Source of the DNA: Bursaphelenchus xylophilus
Lineage: Eukaryota > Nematoda > Chromadorea > Rhabditida > Aphelenchoididae
DNA length: 64,000 nt
Reading direction: 5' to 3'
NCBI GenBank assembly: GCA_904066235.2
Contig: CAJFCV020000004.1
Span: forward strand, 1-64,000
Each line of letters begins with the position of its first letter. The stretch's first letter is position 1. The translations under genes and the position numbers were made by a program. The notes under the pieces were generated by a model. The model ran no database searches, was not told where the DNA came from, and worked only from the letters and a program-made list of their open reading frames with translations. Shown piece by piece: positions 1-11,935 of the stretch.

Positions 1-15
1 TATTCAGACGGAGTA

Positions 16-1311
16 GCCTAAGCCTAAGCCTAAGCCTAAGCCCAAGCCTAAGCCTAAGCCTAAGCCTAAGCCTAAGCCCCTAAGCCTAAGCCCAAGCCTA
101 AGCCTAAGCCTAAGCCTAAGCCTAAGCCTAAGCCTAAGCCTAAGCCTAAGCCTAAGCCTAAGCCTAAGCCTAAGCCTAAGCCTAAGCCTAAGCCTAAGCC
201 TAAGCCTAAGCCTAAGCCTAAGCCTAAGCCTGCCTAAGCCTAAGCCTAAGCCTAAGCCTAAGCCTAAGCCTAAGCCTAAGCCTAAGCCTAAGCCTAAGCC
301 TAAGCCTAAGCCTAAGCCTAAGCCTAAGCCTAAGCCTAAGCCTAAGCCTAAGCCTAAGCCTAAGCCTAAGCCTAAGCCTAAGCCTAAGCCTAAGCCTAAG
401 CCTAAGCCTAAGCCTAAGCCTAAGCCTAAGCCTAAGCCTAAGCCTAAGCCTGGCCTAAGCCTAAGCCTAAGCCTAAGCCTAAGCCTAAGCCTAAGCCTAA
501 GCCTAAGCCTAAGCCTAAGCCTAAGCCTAAGCCTAAGCCTAAGCCTAAGCCTAAGCCTAAGCCTAAGCCTAAGCCTAAGCCTAAGCCTAAGCCTAAGCCT
601 AAGCCTAAGCCTAAGCCTAAGCCTAAGCCTAAGCCTAAGCCTAAGCCTAAGCCTAAGCCTAAGCCTAAGCCTAAGCCTAAGCCTAAGCCTAAGCCTAAGC
701 CTAAGCCTAAGCCTAAGCCTAAGCCTAAGCCTAAGCCTAAGCCTAAGCCTAAGCCTAAGCCTAAGCCTAAGCCTAAGCCTAAGCCTAAGCCTAAGCCTAA
801 GCCTAAGCCTAAGCCTAAGCCTAAGCCTAAGCCTAAGCCTAAGCCTAAGCCTAAGCCTAAGCCTAAGCCTAAGCCTAAGCCTAAGCCTAAGCCTAAGCCT
901 AAGCCTAAGCCTAAGCCTAAGCCTAAGCCTAAGCCTAAGCCTAAGCCTAAGCCTAAGCCTAAGCCTAAGCCTAAGCCTAAGCCTAAGCCTAAGCCTAAGC
1001 CTAAGCCTAAGCCTAAGCCTAAGCCTAAGCCTAAGCCTAAGCCTAAGCCTAAGCCTAAGCCTAAGCCTAAGCCTAAGCTCTAAGCCTAAGCCTAAGCCTA
1101 AGCCTAAGCCTAAGCCTAAGCCTAAGCCTAAGCCTAAGCCTAAGCCTAAGCCTAAGCCTAAGCCTAAGCCTAAGCCTAAGCCTAAGCCTAAGCCTAAGCC
1201 TAAGCCTAAGCCTAAGCCTAAGCCTAAGCCTAAGCCTAAGCCTAAGCCTAAGCCTAAGCCTAAGCCTAAGCCTAAGCCTAAGCCTAAGCCTAAGCCTAAG
1301 CCTAAGCCTAA
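16..1311. repeat. Terminal telomere, C-strand (GCCTAA)n
   Basis: About 216 tandem copies of GCCTAA on the plus strand, equal to TTAGGC on the minus strand, the telomere repeat of most nematodes. The C-rich strand reads 5' to 3' from the left edge, as expected for a left chromosome end. Variant units are visible near 40 and 88 (GCCCAA), 76 (extra CC), 230 (GCCTGCCTAA), 450 (CCTGGCCTAA) and 1077 (GCTCTAA). The long open frame read through the tract (Leu-Gly/Leu-Arg dipeptides) is a property of the repeat and not a gene. The first 15 bases of the window are not telomeric. Confidence 0.97.
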
Positions 1312-1808
1312 CATCAATTGGCTCAGACTTATGCCTTATAATTAGTTTTTATTCATTTTAAATTAAGGATAAACTCATGCCTTATTACGCTAAGACTTCG
1401 TCCCTAATATGTCTGTAGTCTGAGCCTAAGCTAACGTAACCACACACGAACGCATAAGTAGCCAAGAAAAAAGGTCATACTTCAGACTTAGGAGAGAGCT
1501 TAGAAGTCCAAACAGAGCGCTAAAATAGCCGCTTTCCAACAAGCTAACTCCAAGAGTAGCGGAGAAAGGGAATAAAGGAGCTGAGAATGGTTGAAGCGGC
1601 AAGTTCTGGTTATAAGCGGTAGCTATGGATTTATTAATTCGTGCTTACCACAATGTTCACTTCAGAAGGCAGTAGATTGGTAAAAAAAAAATGGAAACAC
1701 GAAAAAGCAAAATTCTTAAATCGCGCTTTGCAACAGAAAAGGTCGAAAGGGGGACGTTTGTTTGCAATACTAAATTTAATACAAAGTATGCGGAATATAG
1801 GGAAGGAA
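1312..1808. other. Subtelomeric spacer between telomere and Helitron gene
   Basis: AT-rich sequence with scattered degenerate telomere-like words such as GAGCCTAAGC near 1420 and CTTAGG near 1490. No gene is seen. The 3' terminus of the Helitron should lie here because its gene runs toward the telomere, but no convincing hairpin plus CTRR end was found by eye. Confidence 0.5.
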
Positions 1809-2701
1809 TTAGTCGCATTTTTCTAACATTAGAAGCCTAGCTGTACTTAAATCGCAAGAAGAAGGTATAATAGAAACATCAAGGTCGTTGCTTTTATACC
1901 AAACGCCGGTTGTGTAACAGCGGCAAGTATAATGGCCCGAACTGCAACTGGAAGGAATGTAATCGCAGATGGATATAATGCGATATTTCGAGGAGTCAAG
2001 TGTAATCGTCGGGCAAGAACGGATCAGTACTGTCTGACGGAAATACTCGTTGATGTCAGTGTAGACGTGGTCAACGCGCACTAGCAAATAACGACCAAAC
2101 CTTAAAAAATGAATAATAAGGAAGTAAGATGTACCGAAATTCATTGGAGAGATGAATAAAGGAATTGCAGGTGTCACAAACGTCAGTAGCCATTGAAAAT
2201 ATGACATCCTCCAAGTACAACGGGTACGCAAAAGTAGGAACCAATACGATCTGGCAGTAACTACAATGAAAGTAATACAGAAGGTTATAAGAGCACGTAT
2301 TACTTACTTGCGGGGCAAACTCTCGGAACGACAAGAGCAAAAACAACTGTGGACCACAGGCGCGAAAAAGTCCGAAACAAAACGCGAGAAGCCACGGGTA
2401 GCAAATATGCACTCTAAGACAATCGCGGCGTCGTCCTGACCAAAGGCAACTACATCAGTCAGAAATGGGCGAAGAAGGACATCGGCGACTGCAGTATGCC
2501 GAGTGAAAAGCATAGAAAGCGCCCGTAAGACAGTATCAGTGTGTTCTGCAGAAGTAATAAAACGTCGGATTTGAGGAACTGAATAAAGTAAATTCACGAC
2601 GCAATTGATAAAACAGGAATCGCCAACGTTTTCTAGGGCTAAGAGGGGGGAGTCCATAGGAGCAGGGGATGGATTGCAAACAACGGGAGCAGAAAGAGGG
2701 C
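1809..2701 (-). other. USP (peptidase C19)-like domain at the C-terminus of the Helitron gene
   Basis: Exon 2701-2307 contains LENVGDSCFINCVVNLLYS, matching the ubiquitin-specific protease Cys box (Asn, Gly, then catalytic Cys-Phe), and GQDDAAIVLECIF, matching the family Q-D segment. Exon 2260-1809 contains paired cysteines (DVCDTC), LRFGRYL like the family R-F strand, then SSGHYTCRCYTTG and WYKSNDLDVS, matching the His box and its downstream Asn/Asp, and ends LLMLEKCD before a stop. The donor at 2784 and acceptor at 2702 split a codon so that the helicase exon and this exon stay in one frame. One frame change lies in a run of six A (plus strand) at 2104-2109. Confidence 0.82.
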
Positions 2702-5700
2702 CTGAAGAAAAGCGTGATATAAGTTTTATAATGTATTTGATGCCGTTTGAAGGACGATTGACAGAAAAATAATTTCAAACATACTTGAACCGTTATCCAT
2801 GCCATAACCAACCGATTCCAAACGTGAATACTCGCGCAAAGCAGGTAGGTTTGGCACAAAAACATCAGAACGATACCGAAGAATGTGCAAACCCCCGAAA
2901 GAACGCACGCGAGAAAAGGCCACATAAGCAACGGCGGCATGGTTCATTGTGGACATATCCAAAAAAAGTTCAGAGGCGGTTAGGCCTTGGCTTTTGTGGA
3001 CAGTCAAGGCGTATGCCGGAATAATTGGGAACTGATAGCGCATAATGTACCGTCCTTGGAAAATACCGACCGATGGTCGCTTGTGAAGGCGAAAAGAGGT
3101 GCCACCAAAATCAATATCAAGTGTCGTAACGCCAGAACTCGAATAGTTTAAAGATGTTATAAATCCAACCGATCCATTAACATGGGGGAATTCGTTTTTT
3201 CGTAACATAACTTTTAAACCTACGCACAGGCGCAGAGTAAGAACAGCCCAGTCACTGAGAACCTGAACTGAGTAAGAACAATATAGAATCGAACTTACGA
3301 GGGAATGAAAGCTGGTTGAATTAATATCGCTAATGGCAACATCAACAGCTGGAACGGCTACTAAAGTAAAGTTGAGCTTTGAAATGATGTTAGAATTGAA
3401 CGTGTTGACTTCAGAATTTGTTCCAAACAACACTATAGCGTCAGGCGATACTAAACGGGAAATGAGAGCATCGAGACAATGGGAAACAATGATGCAACGC
3501 TGCAGAGAGTTGAAATCATCAAGTGACAACTGTCCAACCCGCATACGGTGGAGAAAACAACTATACTCCGTATCAGAATGGAAGCGTACTGGGTCGGTAA
3601 GGTACACTGGGCGGAACAAGGTCCTAGAAAGTCGATTGAATACTTGACTCAAACAAACCACAAGGAGTTAGCGCCGGCAGAGGAAAAAATGGAAGTAAGT
3701 TGATGTTGTGTGACGTCTGCAAAAATTGGAGCTCCTCGGACGGGGGGCAGTTGACACAAATCGCCAGACAAAATTACATTGAGACCTCCAAACGGCTTGT
3801 TGACATTCATAATGCACACTAGGCGGGCATGAATTTTAAGCAATAATACATTACTGATCAACGAAACTTCATCAATTATTAAATAACGGACAGAGTTGAA
3901 GATGTTGCGACGGATGATTCGCTGCTGGTACGGCAATGGAGTTAGGTAGTCTTCTCCATACGAACTAAAATAGAGTTACCTGTATTACGCGGGGGTTTGC
4001 AAAGATGCAAAAGGTGTATAGGGCACGCCACTCAGAACGGCCAATCTCGTTGCAGGTATCTGGCGGACAGTAACAAACCAATCCCGTAAAAGTTGTATGA
4101 AATTAAAGCGAAAATATCATGTCTAATGAGATTAACGCACTTGGTACGGACGTAAGCTCAAATGGTTTAAATAATTGAAAAAATGCTCATATTCGGGTTC
4201 CAAAATTTTCTACAAATGTATGAAAGCTCAGAACGGCGACATCCGTGAAGGTACACGGTTTACAGTAGGTGGACAAGAAATGGGGTTAATCACCGTTAAT
4301 TGGATACAAATTTTATAGAAATAGGTTCATTAATGCCGGAGAAATATCTCAAAAGAGGAAGAGTGTTAAGTGGCCCACCTAGTCCGAAAATGCATATAGA
4401 ATAAGGCATAAAAGCACAAATGAAGACGCGAACATACGTTGTGGAATAATTGATTCCAAGAGCACTATGCAAAGTAATACCATTAATCAAATGCGCGGAC
4501 CATCCAGAAGGGCCCAAAGCAACCATGTTAGGCATGTTATTACCGACAGAAACAGATGAGGAAGGAGTGTTAAAGAACGATAATAAAAAATTTAAAAGAT
4601 ATGTTTTGCCGCAACCGGGTTCAGCGGTCAGGAACAGCAACAGTTGCGTGGATGACTGAGAAGTGAAATGATCAAAAACCTAGGCAAAACATAAATACAA
4701 GAATATGAACTCACCCTGCTAAAAACAGTGCGCTGTTCTGCAGTTAAAGAGCCTTGCAAGCCAACAACAGTGGAAAAATACGAGGCATCATGTACAAGGG
4801 AAAGGATGTTGTCATAGAATGGCTGCATAAGCTCTGGTGGTTCAGCAGATTCATCGTCCAACGGAAGGGAAATTGTGGAAGAAAAATCTGTGATAGTGAC
4901 GGTGTGTTGGCGGACATAAGCTTCCAATTCGGAAAGAGCTTCTTGTTGGAGAGAGGAGCCAGAACACAAAGTGGAACACCACTGCTTCCAAACCGATACA
5001 GTTCCTGTGTCGAGGGGTTCCGTTCGCCAAGGCTGCAGAAGAGAGTAGAGGACAAGAAGAAACGCTTACAACAAAAAGGAAAAGTAACCGCCAATAAAAA
5101 AGTGCCCGATCAGAAGGATCATCCATATTATAATCATCCAAATGAATGATAGGAACTGTGGGAGTTCTTCGTTTGACTAAATACACTCGTTGCTTGCGGG
5201 CAGTTTCATAGAAGGCCAGAGTTTGCAGATCCCGTAAAACAAATCCTGAACCCGTAGACAAGGTGTTGTAGTTATAGAACACAGAGTGAATATTTTGTAC
5301 GTTGTAAAAACCGGCCAAAGGATCATTACAGAGGATGGGATCAGCAACAGCCGTCGTTGGCAGAACATCTAAAAGACAAGGATACGAAAAGAACAGCTGT
5401 CCTACCAATAACAACGGGAGGAGCCACATAGGAAATGTAAAAATTCCGCATGAAACAGAATAAGGAGCAGGACTCCAAGGATAAAGGACGACGAGGATAA
5501 AAGTCGTCGAGAACGTTTTCCAGAACAGCAGGATCATCAGGGAATTTCTGTAAAAAATGACAAATTACACATTGGCAGGCACGGAGGCGAGCTACGATAA
5601 AGAAGAGCCCATGTAAAAGGTAAAAGATTATAAGACCGTCCTGTTGTGCAATACGAAAAACGTCATGAAGCATTAAATGTTGTACAGGGGTTATGAATTA

Positions 5701-8700
5701 ATATTGAGCCCGACGGCAGCTGTAACGGAAGCCTCACCTGCAGTTCCTCTTTACTACGAAGTCTGCGATACCGGTGACAAGACTTGTAAGTGTTGATGAA
5801 GGTACGGTCCGAACTGAACATGAAGTATTTTTTTCCTTGTAATAAAGAAAATGTGGTTTCGTGGAAGGAAACCGGCCGCTTGTTCAGCATGTCTACCGCA
5901 ACCTGCAGCAACCCTTGAGGGGTAATGTCATCGCAAAGGTTTGAAGCTAATAAAGGAGACTCATCTGACACAGGTTCACTCCTGGTGACATAAGCAGTGA
6001 CGTAGTCGTAGAGCTTGGAACGGCAGGATGGAACAATAAGTTGCAAGTTTATGTTACAAGAAAGTTGCCGAAGAATAGTTGCGTTATACGAGGAAACATG
6101 CTAAACAAATGTATAGCGAGAAGGTAGCCTTACTTGTTCAGCAGAGGCGCGGCGAAGGGAATAACCGATCAAAACATCATCCTCGTTATAGTCAAGACGC
6201 AACGTCTGACAAACAGGCTGAGGGAACTTAAACCGACAGTAACCATGCCCAAATTGATCAAGCCGCCAACAAGTAGCATTGTGAGAAGGCTCATGCAAAA
6301 GATGCTGTCGGACTAGGGAAATTAAGTGGAGATCATCGATAGGGAGTTCGCAAGTGATGTGTTGATTAATGTATGAGCGGATGTATGGTTCGTTGGAAGC
6401 AGTAAGAGATGGGAAGCCGTCAACCCACAAAAGAATATGAACATGAAGAGCTCCACATTTTTGAAATTCAAATTTTAAATAATAATGTCGAATAGCACCA
6501 AGTGGGCCGTTATCCGAAACGATAAAATGTGTAATGTACTCCACATAGAAGTTATAAAAATACCTGAAACGTCAAAGCTAGAGCACTTGAAGCGAAGAAG
6601 CGTTTTATTTAAATTTCTTCGTGCACACTCCGCCCAGTGAGCTAAAGAAATTAGGACAAAACAGTTTGTTTTGAAAGCAGTCGCTAGAAAATATAAAGGG
6701 CCAGCTACAGAGGAAAGCAGATGAATAGGAAACTAGCCGAAGTGCCACCGCAGAAATCTAAATAAAGAGGACGCAGACGTGGATCAATCGGAAAAATGAA
6801 TGAATTGCTTACTCAACAGAAAAATATGGGCACTTTGCAACGTAGGTATGAATGTTGAAAGGAGTTACCACAGCCCCAAAAACGTTTTTGTAGATCTGAA
6901 GATGATGAGGATCCTTGTAGTTTTGGCTAAGTGTTAACAAAAGGGTCGGATGCCCAAAAGTGGAAACATATCCCAGCAAATCTCGACGTACAGTACCCCA
7001 ATAACTTAATTCGCCACGAATGTTGCGCAATAAATATGACATCAAAATGCACGTCGTCGTGTCGCCACTTTCAATACTAGTCAAAACCGTCCGCGCTGTC
7101 CGGATACGATCTGTTAACATCGAACAATTCGCAATAGCACGTCGGATTTCCTCTTGCTCGATCATGCCTTTCGCAAACATAATGTATTCAAGAGACATTG
7201 CAAAACGCAAATCCTTGTTTCGTAGACGGCAAGAAAAATACTCCTAAAAGTAAATAGGGGTGGAATGAAAAAAAGGAAGATTCGCATATAATGGGAAACA
7301 AAAAAGTTGTTCGTCTACTATAAATAGTAAGCAGAAGCAGGATAAAGAATACCTTTAGAGTTAAGGGTTGCGCACGGGTGTATGAGAATCCGAACCGGCC
7401 ACTGGGAAATAAGTATGGAAAACATTTTTCTTCCAAGAAAGGCATCGTATACAACAGAGGCTGGGACGTTAGACGAGTCAGGTTAAATACTTGCACTGCC
7501 GTACCAGGGAGACCAGCATAGTTGTTACAGACAGCTGATTGGACGACGGAAGATTTTGTCAGAACACGTGAAGCGTCGTCTCCGGGCGAAACGACGCGAC
7601 GTGAAAGATCGACAGTCGCAAAAAGATCATTCCCACTGTCTTTAAAATGTTGTAAGCAAGCATAAATGACCGGCAATCGGACGTCTTGAAGGGCGTGCAG
7701 TTCTATAAAAGCCGAATAAAAAAGCAAATAAATGAAAACGGAATTGAAATTGAAAAGAATACCATTGATACGTAATTGAATGTGAGCAGGATCCAGCAAG
7801 GAGGAAGACGTATGTTGAAACTCAGAAAGGACATCAATGTAAGATTGAATAGGACTCGGCAAGAGCACCATAACGCCGGATTTGCAAACAGTTTGAGTGC
7901 GCTGTCCATGGCGATTGGTGCCAACAAAGCGACGTTGAACTGGATGTACAAGTTCCAGAAAGCACTTTTCAAATGGCAAAAGATGTTGCATAAAAGAAGG
8001 CAAGGGGTCCAAGGACAAACCATTATATATTGAAAAGCGAGGCACCAGGTCTCGACGTAAAGCAGTCCAGCAAGAGCGACAAACCACAGGCTCCGAAGGC
8101 AAGGTATCTGCAATAAGATAATATGAAGGTGAAGAAACAGAGGAAAATGCCAATGCTGGGGGAGGTATTCAGCACACAGCTAAGCGCGTCTGTGGATAAT
8201 AAAATATTAAGTATTTGTTTAAGTCAGTAGTATCATAGTAATTACATCAAAGTAACTTGAGTTAATGGCCGCATTTCTAAAGACCGTAATTTCCGCATTT
8301 CGCGATCCCTGAAAGCGCGAGCCTGGTTTTTGCTAACAGTATAATCGGATATATTCACTGAGCCCGAAGAGGTTGAGAGGAGCGATGAGACAAAACAAGT
8401 AAAAGGATTACCACCAAAATCGATAGCCGTGAATTGCAACAGCTGCTGACATGATCGAATGAATAAAACACTCCTACGCTTCCATTGATGACAAACATCG
8501 CAAGCGTATGGATAAACGTTGAGTAGGAGAAGGTCAAGAGCAGAGGCGTCACGATTGTCTTGACGGGTCAATTTCATATGACGACCAACAAAACGACCAG
8601 CGCGTAAAAACCGAGGCGAGACATCCGGGTCCACAACATCGCCAAATGCTACGGGAGTTCAGTTATTAGCATATCAAGAACCTACATGGTACCCAATCTT

Positions 8701-10866
8701 CATCATCATCGTCTTCATGATTGGAAGTAACGGGCGTAGAAGAAAGAGAGGGAACAGATGGAGGGGACGAATCGGAAAGTTCACCTACCGCCGGACTTCC
8801 ACTAGCAGGAGTAGAAAACAAAGGAAATGCATGGTTTTTACGAAAATAATCATGTATATGCTTGAAACGATCAAACTCGCAAGTACAGGCCAAAAGGAAG
8901 GAAGATGGTAGGACATGCCAATGCAAAATGACTTGCATACGTAGACCTTTACTACAGGTAGCATGGGCCGCACGTCGTAAGCTTGGAAGCTAAAAAAACA
9001 AACTAAACGTTAAAAGGTAAAGCCTGGTAACGTACATCATCGGATGGGAATTCTCGCAACTGGTTACCAGTGAGACTGACAACGTGCACATTTCGGTCGC
9101 CAAGGATACCAATGAGAAGCAGAAGATCAGTGGCCAGATGCACAAGCGAAACCCCACAGACACAATCCGCGAAGTTGTGTTCGTAAAAAGAGGTCCACTG
9201 GCGATGTGACCAATGAAGACACCCGGGTTGACCTATGAAACGCGTGGTCGAAGTAGTGCTGTAAGAGAAAAAATTAAAGAAACCAATGCATAATGGGGGT
9301 CTTAAAGCTGATCGTGAGCTGAAGATATGAGTTAAGGACAACCACATACCGCAAGTGTTGGAGTATGAGTGCATCGTCGGACGAAGGAACCATCATAAAT
9401 CGGAAAAATAGATGAGAAGATCTCTGTGTATACACTGACAATATTAAAAGATGAGAAACTGAAAACTCGGACGGTGACGACGAATCTACGATAAATATAA
9501 CGGCTACAAGAACCTCAACGTAATAAGTAGAAAACCAAAGAAATTGGGCGGTGAACACTTTAATGAGAACAAATGATAACAAAATGGTGAGATGGTAAAA
9601 CGTATGTTAGAAAAAAGAATTGAATTGAAACCTGAGCGTTTTGAAAAATATGTAAACCAAAAAGTTATTGACCCCAGGAGTGATCATGAACAACGACATT
9701 AGAGGGACCAGGTTGGGAAGCAAGACAACCGCTGCCCGAAAAGATACTATTGAAATCAATAGAATCAAACGAATCATCATACAACGAGTTAGGAGTTGAT
9801 GGGGACTGACCTAAAACATACGATATTTTAGTTCCACCGTTATAACATACGGTGTGCACCTTTATGTAAATGTCCGAATTTCAAGTACACCAAATTGTAA
9901 AAAAACATACATGCAGTACCACAAGGAAGAATGGGGGCACTGGAGGGACCATCGACAGAGTCAACAACGGCATCAATAAGCTTCACCAAGGTACCAGCCA
10001 CGAGAGTATCTGAACAAAGGGCATTAAAAAAGGAATTTTATATACCTAGTGTAAACAGCACGGGATCCGTGGAGGTTGGAATATCGCAGGCTCGAGGTGG
10101 AGACACGACAGTAGAAGGCATACCTCGAGCAGAACGCTTAGTCAAATTCTTTTTCACGCCAGAATGGGGACGTGCAGAAACCACAGTAGAATGACGTTTC
10201 AGCTGACCAGACACAGATTGACGCGCAGACGGGATGGAACCAGAATGCGCGCTTGGTGGAATAAAAGCTGCTGGAGGACGATCCGTAGCCTGAGTGAGAG
10301 GGCGATCAGAGCGGTGGGTCGAAGAATTCAGAGCAGAACGACCGGGCGACAGATTCGGATAGACAAGGACGGGAGAACGAACAGAGGGGGACGTCTGAAG
10401 CCAACCATCGATAGCAGAATTGAACACAAAAGAGAGCACGGCGACGGGTAAAACAAGACGTGGGACCATGGGAATGTTGAGACCACAAAGTTCCAAATAG
10501 TGTCTGACGTTAGGGTAGTTCCCCGCATCAACGTTTCGAAACCTCAGCTTGCTAAAAACAAAACATAAAACGAAAAAGTAACCGAGAAAAAAAAACTTAC
10601 AACTGATCACTGTACACCGCGTGCAAATACACGTAGTGGGAGGAAGGAGCGGCAAGAAAGGCGGGAAGAAGACGCCTGCGAAAACGGGTGCAGAGAGCAT
10701 CAACCGACCGGAGGGTATTCATTGCTGTAGAAAGCCAACTCCAATTTGAAGGAGTCCCTAAATGGAAGCCAGCCAAACAACCTTGCTGGATTAAAACATC
10801 GCCGTATTTCAGGATGAGATCGTCCGAAACAGGATCGCTTGGCATACGGGTGATGGCAGATGACAT
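1809..10866 (-). CDS. Helitron Rep/helicase with C-terminal USP-like deubiquitinase domain (multi-exon, frameshifted)
   Basis: Replicative transposase of a rolling-circle Helitron. From N to C terminus (high to low coordinate): an unrecognised N-terminal part with a Pro/Ser-rich stretch (10866-8242); a Helitron-type segment with CRSCWTALRRDLVPRF and LLPFEKCFLEL (about 8153-7500); the Helitron_like_N region with LLRNIRGELSYW and RRDLLGYVSTFGHPT (7210-6809); the HUH nuclease with GALHVHILLW (about 6450) and the Y2 segment YDYVTAYVTRSE (about 6000); a PIF1-like helicase (4969-2785); and a USP-like domain (2701-1809). Donors GTATGT, GTAAGT and GTGAGT with TTTTAG or TTCAG acceptors join many exons. 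Junctions 4715/4655, 4438/3964, 2785/2701 and 2307/2260 keep frame. Two frame breaks, near 3655 and in a homopolymer at 2104-2109, suggest a decaying copy or indel errors. The true start is uncertain: an acceptor sits directly before the ATG at 10866, so earlier exons may exist. Confidence 0.9.
2785..4969 (-). other. PIF1-like helicase region of the Helitron protein
   Basis: Superfamily 1 helicase motifs in order: LTAEQRTVFSRV at the exon ending 4715; Walker A AEPGCGKTYLLN in exon 4655-4438; Walker B YLIIDEVSLISN and motif III GDLCQLPPVRG in exon 3964-about 3650; then VGLKVMLRKNE, AYALTVHKSQGLT and VAYVAFSRVRSFGGLHI in the exon ending 2785. The 473-bp intron 3965-4437 is much longer than its neighbours. 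The reading frame changes near 3655 between motif III and the following motifs with no splice site to explain it, which is a likely frameshift. Confidence 0.92.
5663..6544 (-). other. HUH/Y2 Rep nuclease region of the Helitron protein
   Basis: The minus-strand reading has FEFQKCGALHVHILLW, the Helitron form of the HUH motif (His-Val-His followed by hydrophobics), then FGHGYCRFKFPQPV, a conserved Cys-containing spacer, and then KLYDYVTAYVTRSEPV with two tyrosines three residues apart and a basic residue, the Y2 site that forms covalent DNA-protein intermediates. RPVSFHETTFSLLQG follows, another conserved Helitron segment. A short unassigned interval (6047-6100) separates the two open stretches. 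All key residues appear to be present. Confidence 0.9.
8666..10866 (-). other. N-terminal exons of the Helitron gene (function not recognised)
   Basis: Candidate exons: 10866-10605 (MSSAITRMPSD..., donor GTAAGT), about 10550-10047 (FRNVDAGNYPNVRHYLELCG followed by a Ser/Pro/Arg-rich, probably disordered stretch, donor GTATAT), about 9995-9915, 9855-9665, 9550-9355, 9262-9003 and 8990-8680 (ending in an acidic EDDDDEDW run). They show good splice signals and residue use unlike the shadow frames, and they lead in order into the recognisable Helitron exons. I cannot name a domain. Cys and His residues near 9200 and 8900 could be degenerate zinc fingers of the sort found before Helitron Rep domains. 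A separate upstream gene is the alternative. Confidence 0.45.
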
Positions 10867-11935
10867 GGTAGCTGTAAAAAAAGTAACACAAGGAAATGAG
10901 AATAAAAAGTAGTAGATGTAAAGGGAGGTTTAACCCATCAGATTCGTGACAGAAGGAAAAAATGACGAGGTTATTTATTAAAAATATGGAGTAACAGATA
11001 AAAGCAAAATAATTCCACGATGACACGTTGAGGAAGTCCATAGCGTGTGGGTATGAAGTTGAAAAAATGACACCAAAAACGAATAACCGAGGACGATGAC
11101 GTCTGCAAAAATAAAGCATAATATGTATTATAAATGCACAAAACGGCGTGTTTGCAAGTAATAAGGGTTTAAATGAACAAGAAGAGCTTAGCAACCACAA
11201 GGCAACGTTATGAACAAAAGGGGGGTTTTCAGGAGGGAAGCACACGCTTACAGATGACAACAAGCAGACGTAGAGGTCCAAGGTCCAATTGGCAGGGGGG
11301 CGGAGAACGGAAAAACGGCGACGAAAAAACCTCTGAAAATACACACAGAATATGTAACAGTCGGACCGTCCTAATTGGGAACTGGTTTTTTTTGTTGTTT
11401 ACAGGATGAACGAAATAAACAAAGCTTACCCAAAAAGGAGGGAAGATCGAAACGAGTGGAAAAACGCACGTAGGAGTGGAAGATCCAAGTGTATTCGCAG
11501 GATCAACGTGATGGCACGGCACATAGAGGAAGGGTGGGAAGGAAACAGTCACCGGAAAAAAATGCATGTCGTTGGCCACTGAGGGAAAAGAGTAAAAAAC
11601 ATCTACTGTGTTTAAAATAAACATACCAAACATAATGGAGAAGAAATCAGCGAGCAAGCAGACGTAGATATCAACGGTCTATTTGGCAGGTGGGCTGTAG
11701 GGGGGAAAAAAGAAACCCTGAAAATGCTTACTGATTATGTAACACTCACACCGCCCAAAGAGGGTATTTTTGTTTACATGATAAACGAAATAAATGAAAC
11801 TTACCCAAACAGGTGGAATATTGGAGTCAATGCAAAGTAGAAGGCCTACTGATCCAAGTAGCAGTCGCGGGGTCCACGTGACGGCACACAACACACAACA
11901 CAGGGGAAGGGAGGAAAGGAAGTAGTTATCCAAAA
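10867..11935 (-). other. Upstream region of the Helitron gene with a diverged local duplication
   Basis: On the minus strand two related exon-like pieces occur at about 11935-11765 and 11570-11395, each ending in a donor (GTAAGTTTCATTTATTTCG and GTAAGCTTTGTTTATTTCG) followed by similar introns and TTTTCAG acceptors. They share the peptide pattern W-V-S-F-(I/V)-Y-F-V across the donor. They may be 5' untranslated or alternative first exons. No confident coding sequence can be assigned, and the rest (10870-11200) looks intronic. Confidence 0.4.

Noticed and set aside
4..1317. 437-codon minus-strand frame of Leu-Gly/Leu-Arg dipeptides
   Set aside because: It is the six-base telomere repeat read as codons, with changes only where repeat units are irregular.
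1400..1640. Helitron 3' end (hairpin followed by CTRR)
   Set aside because: Several short words fit loosely, but no stem of convincing length lies at the right distance from a CTRR end.
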